The notes under the pieces were generated by a model. The model was not told where the DNA came from. It saw nothing but the letters and a program-made list of their open reading frames with translations, and made no database searches. Source: UBA4729 sp039931245 (lineage in GTDB: Bacteria > Patescibacteriota > Saccharimonadia > Saccharimonadales > UBA4665). Taken from it: a DNA stretch of 7,931 nucleotides. Of the stretch, positions 1 to 7,177 are shown piece after piece. The position numbers and the translations under genes are program-made. The stretch's first letter is position 1, and every line of letters starts with the position of its first letter. The DNA lies in the NCBI GenBank assembly GCA_039931245.1, contig JBDTSH010000024.1, positions 1-7,931 on the forward strand. Direction: 5' to 3'.

Positions 1-760
1 CCAACTGTTGCCAAGTTGCAAGGTACCGCGCTTAGTGTCGCGAGCCTCGCGAGCGGGGACTTCTTGCTCTACAACGGCACTAATTGGGCCAACCACAGTC
101 TGACTGGCGACATCACCGTCACCGGCGGTGGCGTTGCCACGATTGGCGCCGGAACTGTTACTAACGCCAAGCTCGTGAACAGCAGCTTAACGGTCACGCC
201 CGGCCCGGGCCTCAGTGGCGGCGGCAGCGTCAGCTTGGGCGGCTCAACCAGCATTAGCGTGGCCTACGGCAGCGTAGCCAACACTGCAGTGCAGGGTAAC
301 ACGACAATAACTTGTTCTAGTGGCGCCGGTAACCTAGCCGGCGGCGGTGGTACCGTTACTCTCGGTAGCGGCGGCAGTTGCGGTAGCCTGAACACCGTGG
401 CAAGTCCTTCGTTCACGAGCCTGACTCTGGCCAGCCCACTCTTAATCGCTTCGGGCGGCACCGGCGCTAGCACCTTTACCAGTAATGGCATTATCTACGG
501 CAACACCACAGGTCCGCTTCAAGTCACCGCGGCCGGCACTTCTGGCCAGTGCCTGGTCGGTAACACGGCAGCTGCGCCGGCGTGGGCCAGCTGTACTGCG
601 GCTGCAGGAGGCGCAACCCCCGGCGGCCCAGCCGGCGGTGACCTTACCGGCAGTTATCCCAATCCAACCATTGCTAAGTTGCAAGGCTCAACCCTAACAA
701 TCGCGGCACTGGGCGTAGGCCAGGTACTGCAATACAATGGCTCGGCTTTTGTGAACTCAC
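1..760 (+). repeat. Two diverged copies of a PT(V/I)AKLQG fibre module
   Basis: A module beginning PTVAKLQGTALS at base 1 recurs as PTIAKLQGSTLT at base 664, an in-frame offset of 663 bases. Both copies continue with a hydrophobic and small-residue stretch, then YNG (LLYNGTNW and LQYNGSAF), then an NSL-like end. The second copy is preceded by GGDLTGSYPNP, which is the usual lead-in to this module in fibre-like proteins; the lead-in of the first copy is cut off by the window edge. The copies are diverged at DNA level, with only short identical runs such as AAGTTGCAAGG, so this is an old protein-level duplication and not a recent tandem repeat. Confidence 0.75.
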
Positions 761-2280
761 TGGTTACTAACAGTAATCTCGCGGCCGGTACCTTCGCCAA
801 TATCACGGGCACGGGTAGTCTGACAGCTGGGTCAATCGCGGCTGGATTTGGTGCTATTTCGACAAACAATAGTATATCGACTAGTTCGTCATTACAGGGT
901 GCGGCGGTCACTGCGACCGGCCTGCTCACTGCTAACGGCGGTATCACCGACACCGGTAACTTCGCCCAAACTGGCGTCGGTACGTTTTCAACTGGTACCG
1001 GTACGGTCTCTTTGAACGGAACAACTTCCGTCAGCGGTATCGCCACGTTTGTCAGTTCGGCCGTCATCCAAGGTTCCGCTGGCCTAACCCTCGGTTCGAC
1101 TACCAACACTGGCGTCGTTAAGTTCCTCGATGGCACCAGTGATGGTTTTACGGCTAATCTACAGGTCGCTACTATTACCGGCAGCAGTAAAACCTACACT
1201 ATTCCGAATAGTAGCGCTGCGACTGACTCATTCTGTCTCGTTACTCTGGCTAACTGTAGTGGGGCAGGTGTGAGCACCATTGGCGCCCTCGACGGCGGTA
1301 CCGCCAACGCCAACGGTGCTACCATTTCCGGGTCAACGATCTACCTGCAGTCCGCTAGTGCTAGCTTCGCTGGCCTTATTAATACCGGTGCACAAAGCTT
1401 TGCGGGGGCTAAGACGTTTGGCAATGATGTGAAGATTCAAGCGAGCCTGTCTGACACATTAACGAGCTTAAGGGTGCTGCAGAACGGTGGCAGTTCAGTA
1501 TTCGTCGTTAATGCAAATGATAACTTTGTCGGTATCGGTAGTAGTGCTTCTGCACCTAATTCGACACTGCAAGTCGCCGGTACATTCACGACTGCCGGTG
1601 GGCTTGTAAAGATTAACAACTCGTCTAACTTCGGGACTAATATTAACGGTGGAACCAGCACGGGTGCAGTGACAATTGGTAATGCCTTATCAGGTTCAAT
1701 TACGCTTCAAACAAGCAACTCAACTACCGCCTTCAGCGTTCAGAACGCGGGAGGAACAGCGCTACTGACGGTTGATTCGAGTGCGAACAGAATCATCGTC
1801 ACTACATTGAACGCCACCGCCAGCCTGCTCACTCCGCTGCTCGATACCGCTACAGCAATTGCCCTCAACATCGGCACCACCAACGCTACAGCCATTAATT
1901 TGAATAAGAATGTGGTAGTCGCAGCCGGCATGACCCTTACGATTAACGGGCACATTATAACGGGTGGCACCGCTCCGACGATAGCGGCCGGAGCGGCGGC
2001 TTGTACGACCCCAACGGTGAGTGTGGCGGGTACCGATACGGCGGGTACCGTCACTGTAACTACTGGCACTGGCTGTGCGGCTACCGGCGTCTTGGCGACC
2101 GTTACGTTCAATACGGCCTATGGGTCAGCACCCCGCCTGTCACTGACGGCTCGCAATGCCAACGCTGCTAATCTCAAGCTGTATAACGGGGCCGTAAGTG
2201 CGACAACGTTTACACTCGATACGAACTCCGTACCGACCGACGCGACGGCCTACTTAATTAATTACTGGACAGCGCAATAG
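1..2280 (+). CDS. Repetitive fibre/adhesin-like surface protein, 5'-truncated
   Basis: This reading frame is open from base 1 and ends at TAG 2278-2280, giving 759 codons in view; the true start lies left of the window. A TTG at 16 could be read as a start but is internal: the preceding codons (PTVAK) belong to a module that recurs at base 664 (PTIAKLQG). The protein is very rich in Gly, Ser, Thr, Ala, Asn and Val and poor in charged residues. Phrases typical of phage tail fibres and CPR repetitive proteins occur in order: PT(V/I)AKLQG..YNG (1-105 and 664-760), GLSGGGSVSLGG (about 210-245), IASGGTGASTF (about 445-480), GGDLTGSYPNP (about 634-666), VGIGSS..STLQVAG (about 1530-1580) and a C-terminal module ending NYWTAQ (about 1957-2277). 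No C-terminal membrane anchor or LPXTG is present, and any signal peptide would be outside. A beta-rich extracellular fibre or adhesin is inferred. A prophage fibre is the alternative, but no phage gene is visible nearby. Confidence 0.85.
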   Translation, partial: PTVAKLQGTALSVASLASGDFLLYNGTNWANHSLTGDITVTGGGVATIGAGTVTNAKLVNSSLTVTPGPGLSGGGSVSLGGSTSISVAYGSVANTAVQGNTTITCSSGAGNLAGGGGTVTLGSGGSCGSLNTVASPSFTSLTLASPLLIASGGTGASTFTSNGIIYGNTTGPLQVTAAGTSGQCLVGNTAAAPAWASCTAAAGGATPGGPAGGDLTGSYPNPTIAKLQGSTLTIAALGVGQVLQYNGSAFVNSLVTNSNLAAGTFANITGTGSLTAGSIAAGFGAISTNNSISTSSSLQGAAVTATGLLTANGGITDTGNFAQTGVGTFSTGTGTVSLNGTTSVSGIATFVSSAVIQGSAGLTLGSTTNTGVVKFLDGTSDGFTANLQVATITGSSKTYTIPNSSAATDSFCLVTLANCSGAGVSTIGALDGGTANANGATISGSTIYLQSASASFAGLINTGAQSFAGAKTFGNDVKIQASLSDTLTSLRVLQNGGSSVFVVNANDNFVGIGSSASAPNSTLQVAGTFTTAGGLVKINNSSNFGTNINGGTSTGAVTIGNALSGSITLQTSNSTTAFSVQNAGGTALLTVDSSANRIIVTTLNATASLLTPLLDTATAIALNIGTTNATAINLNKNVVVAAGMTLTINGHIITGGTAPTIAAGAAACTTPTVSVAGTDTAGTVTVTTGTGCAATGVLATVTFNTAYGSAPRLSLTARNANAANLKLYNGAVSATTFTLDTNSVPTDATAYLINYWTAQ

Positions 2281-2750
2281 CGACGAGTAAGCGGGCGCCA
2301 GGCTACGCATTTGAGCCAAACAGTTGTCTAGAATTTATGTGACTTGTTGATAAGCACCCTTGATCTATTCTTGCACTATTTAATATGGAGTTAAGGCAAG
2401 AGCATTATGATAAGTAGATGTTAACAGTGGATGTTCATATTATTATTAACCAGTTAGGGAAGCTCACCGGCCGCCTAATTAATTCGGTGAACCCGGCGGC
2501 GGACGATTTGGTAACAGCGTGGGGATAGCCTCGCATACGTCGCCGAGGGACGTTGGGGACGAGATACCGTCGTCTTGGATATGTCGCTGCTGCGATGTAG
2601 CCATCGTTGATACAGAACACAAGAATATCTACCGGGTTATACTCAGCTTTTCTAAGGTGAGGCGCTAGTTCGGAGAGCGGTCACAGACCGAGCCAATGTT
2701 ATATTCCGGAGCAAGTCAGGCCAGAAACATATTTGTTTCGAACAAATAGA
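2281..2750. other. Convergent intergenic region, no gene recognised
   Basis: These 470 bases lie between the stop of the plus-strand fibre gene and the stop of the minus-strand operon. The left third (about 2320-2460) is AT-rich and the middle (about 2461-2610) is GC-rich. The longest frame is a 61-codon minus-strand frame at 2435-2620 with a GTG start, no Shine-Dalgarno and no recognisable protein; I do not call it. Short inverted repeats occur at 2464-2469/2485-2490, 2558-2562/2570-2574, 2593-2597/2602-2606 (CGATG-TAGC-CATCG) and 2678-2682/2686-2690 (CGGTC-ACA-GACCG). Stems of 5-6 bp are expected by chance in this length. No strong hairpin with a T-run follows the fibre gene. I found no tRNA or rRNA. 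Confidence 0.6.
2730..2748 (-). terminator. Possible weak terminator hairpin after the minus operon
   Basis: A perfect 8-bp inverted repeat with a 3-base loop (TATTTGTT-TCG-AACAAATA on the plus strand) begins two bases beyond the TAG stop of the 197-codon minus-strand gene. Its position suggests a transcript end or a 3'-stabilising hairpin. The stem has only one G-C pair, and the bases after it on the minus strand (TGTTTCTGG) are not a proper T-run, so it is not a canonical intrinsic terminator. On the minus strand the sequence also mimics a tRNA T-arm, but there is no tRNA around it. Confidence 0.35.
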
Positions 2751-3344
2751 CTAGTTAGTACGTTTGCGAGCCGAGGCAACCCAAATGAGCAGTTCGAGTG
2801 CCAAGCCGAGCCCGAAGCCGCCGACAAAGAACAATAAAAAGACAAAATAATTATAGCTAAAGCCCACGTGTTTCGTCATGTACAAGTAAATGGCTGAGCC
2901 GACGAAGGCTAAAATACCGCCACCGAGAAGGCCGGAAGGTCGTGTGACAGTTTTACCAGTTACTTCACTTAATACCCGCACCACAGGTTGGTGGACGACT
3001 TTACTAAGGGCACGCGCCGAGACGGGCAGCTTACGGCGTACGGAATTCATCTCGCGTTGCAGGGTTAATTTTTTGAGGTCGGCATTAACGAATACTGGCT
3101 GGGCTGGCTCGGCGGCTTTTTCAGCGGCCTGTAAGCGCTCAAGCGGGTCGTCTTGCTCGGACGTCTCAGCAGCCGAATGTTCTTCCTCGACGTTATCCCG
3201 GGCGGCTTCAACAGCAGCTTCGGTCACATTGGCCTCGTTCTCGCGTAACGGTTCGGCCTGTTCGGCTGTGGGGAGGGCTTTTTCTATCTCCTGAACGACA
3301 GGTAGATCATCTCGTTTCTCTGGTGCTGGTGCGAATTCTGACAT
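2751..3344 (-). CDS. Acidic-tailed membrane protein with two C-terminal membrane segments
   Basis: This 197-residue protein is unrecognised by function. Residues 1-82 are strongly acidic and rich in Glu, Ala and Asp, predicted disordered. Residues 89-135 are basic and possibly amphipathic (KKLTLQREMNSVRRK..). Two hydrophobic segments follow at about 138-156 and 165-190, joined by a short loop containing MTKHVGFSYNY, and the protein ends in RKRTN. The positive-inside rule puts both ends in the cytoplasm as a membrane hairpin. The start is well supported: ATG at 3344 overlaps the stop of the upstream gene by one base (TAATG), and a GGAGG lies six bases upstream inside that gene. The tight coupling suggests it is made together with the LPNTG surface protein and may act with it at the membrane, for example as a partner or scaffold; that role is inference. 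A plus-strand frame opposite it (2890-3294) lacks these supports. Confidence 0.88.
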   Translation of the reverse strand: MSEFAPAPEKRDDLPVVQEIEKALPTAEQAEPLRENEANVTEAAVEAARDNVEEEHSAAETSEQDDPLERLQAAEKAAEPAQPVFVNADLKKLTLQREMNSVRRKLPVSARALSKVVHQPVVRVLSEVTGKTVTRPSGLLGGGILAFVGSAIYLYMTKHVGFSYNYFVFLLFFVGGFGLGLALELLIWVASARKRTN

Positions 3345-4912
3345 TAAAAACCTCCACTATTGTTGTCTTGAACCACGATGCTTGTTTCAGTGGCGAGCAG
3401 ACGAGCGCGCGAGAAGAAGTAGCCGGCGAGGACGACGATGGCGGCGGCCCCGAATAAGCTAGTGCCCGGACCCGTATTGGGCAGCACGGCAGCGGCTGTT
3501 TCGACGGTCTTGGTAACGTCGGCTGGCAGGGTAATATTGACGGTGTTGCCATAGACATTCGTCATGGTCAGGTCAAAATGACCGCCATCTGATGATGAGA
3601 CGGGAGTTTGTGGCACGGGTGTTTTAACTCTAACGGTCAGAGTCTTAGAAACAGTGGCGCCCGCGTTGATGTCGACGGCCGACCACGTCACAACGTTTTC
3701 AGTGTTTTCGTTGCCACCTTGTAGGTCGACCACGTCGGCATAGTCGAGCACATCACTTAAGTTTTCTTGAAAGACAAAAGCTTTCACGGTGGCTTTGCCA
3801 TTATTTTTGGCGTAGAGGGTGTAGACGAGGGTATCACCGGCGTGCGCCATGGTATTGTTGGCATCTTTGGTCCCCGTTGTCGTGTTGCTGGCTGACTTGC
3901 TAACGATTACGCAAGCGAGGGTATCGGCACTGCTGACCGATTTGTCGCACGGCTTGCAGTCTGGACTGGTGTTGGACAATGACGGGTTGTACTGACATGG
4001 CGTTACACAGGCGGGGCTAGACGAGGGAATGGCGGGGTTGTACTGACACGGCGGTACACAGGCTGTGTTAGACGAGGGAATGGCGGGGTTGTACTGACAC
4101 GGCTTGAAACAATTTGGGCTATTGGCCGGAAGCTTATTGTTGTAGGGGCAGGTGGCGACGCATTGAGGTGAGGATTGCGGGATGTTTGATTTGCCGGCGA
4201 TGGGGCAGGGTACGAAACATTGGGCACTGCTGGCGGGAATCGAAGAGTTATAGAGGCACGGTTTGACACACTTGGCATCACTAGCCAAGATACTCGAATC
4301 GTATTGGCAGCGGATGGGTGGACCTTGGACCCCTATGAAAACTAAGTTGCCGCAGTTATATAGGAGGTAGAACGTTTTGTGGGTAGTACTGTTGACGCCC
4401 TGCAGAGCCTGATAACTCGAGCTCGGACCAGTGTCGAAACTCGACAAGTGGCGCAAGTACACTGTGCCGACGCCACTAATTTGGACTGGCGTTTCGCTAG
4501 TAACTTTACCGCTACTGGCATTTCTGGCCCCGTACGGCAGGCGACCCATTGAGAAGAGGGTGTTGTTTTGGGCCGTTGACGTCAGTGTAGTCGTGCTGGC
4601 GTTGGCCACATCAGTACAAGAAATGCCGTAGTAGGCCAGGATTTTGGAATAATTTTGAGTATTGGCGTGGCAGGCGCTGACGGCTTCGGCTTTGGAGCTG
4701 AACCCACCATTTAATATGTCATTAGTCGAGCTGGCCACTGTTGGTTGGGGCGGGCTGATGACGGCAAAAAACTGGATAAAGAAAGCCAATACTATAAAGA
4801 GTAGTCCAACTCGACGCACCGACTGCTCTTGGCGCATCCTTTTTCCGTAGAAGGCTAACTGGTGAAGGAGGTTTGGATTGTAGGGCAGGGCGGTGATCAG
4901 TTTTTCAAACAT
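3344..4912 (-). CDS. Cell-surface protein: C-x12-C repeats, DUF11-like domain, LPNTG anchor
   Basis: This is a complete 522-residue protein. Residues 1-33 are a conserved-looking cytoplasmic leader (MFEKLI..LPYNP..KRMRQE), followed by a hydrophobic segment at 34-53 and SPPQPTVAS, which is either a signal peptide with a long n-region or an uncleaved anchor. Residues 61-200 form an ectodomain with little recognisable similarity (contains SMGRLPYG and FYLLYNCGNLV). Residues 202-334 carry eight C-x12-C-like repeats. Residues 336-470 match the DUF11 pattern (AGDTLVYTLYAKNNGKATV.., NAGATVSKTLTV). LPNTG at 477-481 precedes a membrane segment at about 485-500 and SRAR. The whole architecture resembles a family I recall from Saccharibacteria. 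The first 33 residues favour ATG 4912 although it has no Shine-Dalgarno; an internal ATG at residue 26 has a purine run directly abutting it and would drop the leader. It is first in a two-gene operon. An adhesive or envelope role is inferred. The 22-residue tail after the last membrane segment is unusually long for a sortase substrate. Confidence 0.92.
   Translation of the reverse strand: MFEKLITALPYNPNLLHQLAFYGKRMRQEQSVRRVGLLFIVLAFFIQFFAVISPPQPTVASSTNDILNGGFSSKAEAVSACHANTQNYSKILAYYGISCTDVANASTTTLTSTAQNNTLFSMGRLPYGARNASSGKVTSETPVQISGVGTVYLRHLSSFDTGPSSSYQALQGVNSTTHKTFYLLYNCGNLVFIGVQGPPIRCQYDSSILASDAKCVKPCLYNSSIPASSAQCFVPCPIAGKSNIPQSSPQCVATCPYNNKLPANSPNCFKPCQYNPAIPSSNTACVPPCQYNPAIPSSSPACVTPCQYNPSLSNTSPDCKPCDKSVSSADTLACVIVSKSASNTTTGTKDANNTMAHAGDTLVYTLYAKNNGKATVKAFVFQENLSDVLDYADVVDLQGGNENTENVVTWSAVDINAGATVSKTLTVRVKTPVPQTPVSSSDGGHFDLTMTNVYGNTVNITLPADVTKTVETAAAVLPNTGPGTSLFGAAAIVVLAGYFFSRARLLATETSIVVQDNNSGGF
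3351..3355 (-). promoter_or_regulatory. Shine-Dalgarno for the 197-codon membrane protein
   Basis: GGAGG on the minus strand lies six bases before the ATG at 3344 and within the last codons of the upstream surface-protein gene. Together with the TAATG stop/start overlap it fixes the start codon and indicates translational coupling of the two genes. Confidence 0.85.
3470..3484 (-). other. LPNTG sortase-type motif (residues 477-481)
   Basis: The codons CTG CCC AAT ACG GGT encode LPNTG, which fits the sortase consensus LPXTG. It is followed after GPGTS by a hydrophobic stretch and an SRAR charge cluster. This is the expected order for a cell-wall sorting signal. No sortase gene is visible in this window, so whether the motif is processed or merely precedes a membrane anchor cannot be decided here. 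Confidence 0.7.
3911..4309 (-). repeat. Eight cysteine repeats with a 17-residue (51-bp) period
   Basis: Within the surface protein, cysteine pairs occur at residues 202/215, 219/232, 236/251, 255/268, 272/285, 289/302, 306/319 and 322/334. Six of the eight pairs have exactly twelve residues between the cysteines; the third has fourteen and the last has eleven. Consecutive units are linked by C-x3-C, or C-x2-C before the last. The typical unit is CQYNPAIPSS....C. At DNA level two neighbouring units share an identical 33-base stretch (4020-4052 and 4071-4103) exactly 51 bases apart, while outer units are diverged. The even number of cysteines suggests intra-unit disulfides on the outside of the cell. 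Confidence 0.9.
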
Positions 4913-5132
4913 ATGATTATAGCTTTTATTTTTAAATTATTATGTATCAGTATTTAACCATAACCATAAGTGTTTACACAAGTCTGACATCTGTCCAAAA
5001 TAGCCGACTGACTCCTAAAGAACTTTACTCGCCTGCTCGCGACCATCATGACTGCATAGGGCCTCTGGGCCAGGCGGTGTTCCTACTTTCACCCATCATT
5101 TCCCAGTAAGTTTGGCTTCGTCACAGAGGTAG

Positions 5133-5161
5133 TTGATGGCAAAGCAAAATTCGTCTATAAT
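5133..5161 (+). promoter_or_regulatory. Sigma-70-type promoter for gyrBA
   Basis: TTGATG (5133-5138) is followed by exactly 17 bases and a perfect TATAAT (5156-5161). The -35 matches four of six consensus positions. The predicted transcript start is near 5168, leaving a leader of about 40 bases before the GTG of gyrB. Optimal spacing, a perfect -10 and correct position upstream of a housekeeping operon make this the best promoter in the window. Confidence 0.75.
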
Positions 5162-5193
5162 ATTGATCAGTAGGAAATTCTAAAAGCACAGCT

Positions 5194-5200
5194 AAGAGGG
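5194..5200 (+). promoter_or_regulatory. Shine-Dalgarno of gyrB
   Basis: AAGAGGG, containing a GAGG core at 5196-5199, lies ten bases before GTG 5210. It is a moderate match at acceptable spacing. It supports the GTG start, which yields the normal GyrB N-terminus (MANKNAYSADQITVLEGLEPVRKRPGMYIG in two pieces: the leader, then VRKRPGMYIG). Confidence 0.6.
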
Positions 5201-5209
5201 TTATTTATA

Positions 5210-7176
<1,967 letters not shown>

Positions 7177-7177
<1 letters not shown>

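Larger units (their letters stand above)
4913..5209. other. Divergent intergenic region between surface operon and gyrB
   Basis: These 297 bases separate two divergent operons. The right end holds the gyrB promoter and leader. The left end is AT-rich and must serve the minus operon, but no clear promoter is present. The best minus-strand candidate is TTGTGT (4981-4976), 18 bases, TTAAAT (4957-4952), which matches the consensus only weakly. A TATAAT lies on the minus strand at 4921-4916, only three bases before the ATG and without a suitable -35. A tandem TTATGG element (minus strand, 4969-4955, about 2.5 copies) could be an operator. The centre, 5062-5129, contains an inverted repeat (CCTCTG/CAGAGG) and is described as a finding. 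No coding frame is supported. Confidence 0.6.

Noticed and set aside
16..18. TTG as the start of the fibre gene
   Set aside because: The frame is open to base 1 and the codons before TTG (PTVAK) belong to a module repeated at 664, so this is an internal leucine.
654..1136. Long minus-strand open frames opposite the fibre gene (also 1740-2111)
   Set aside because: Pro/Val/Ala-rich translations with no start signals; they arise because Gly/Ser/Thr/Ala codons give few antisense stops.
21..2050. Seven GGTACC sites in the fibre gene as a functional motif
   Set aside because: They are explained by the frequent in-frame Gly-Thr codon pair GGT ACC in a Gly/Thr-rich protein, with some out-of-frame copies from the same composition.
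2435..2620. 61-codon minus-strand frame in the convergent gap
   Set aside because: GTG start, no Shine-Dalgarno, unusual Arg/Pro-rich composition and no recognisable domain.
2730..2748. tRNA suggested by a T-arm-like hairpin
   Set aside because: No matching acceptor stem, D-arm or anticodon arm at the right distance; the required upstream sequence is inside a coding region.
2890..3294. 134-codon plus-strand frame opposite the 197-residue membrane protein
   Set aside because: No ribosome site or plausible domains, whereas the minus-strand frame has GGAGG, a coupled start and clear membrane segments.
4003..4281. Minus-strand 92-codon frame inside the cysteine-repeat region
   Set aside because: It is the repeat DNA read in another frame; its apparent repeats simply mirror the 51-bp period.
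4972..4980. DnaA box and nearby oriC, given gyrB (also TTATCAACA on the minus strand near 2346-2354)
   Set aside because: Each is a single imperfect match; no cluster of boxes, no dnaA or dnaN, and no paired AT-rich unwinding element is visible.
5066..5185. 5S rRNA gene on the minus strand
   Set aside because: Only about 20 bases resemble the 3' arm; the CCGAAC and GAAGUUAAGC core is absent, no 5' partner for the terminal helix exists near 5185, and the gyrB promoter occupies the would-be body.
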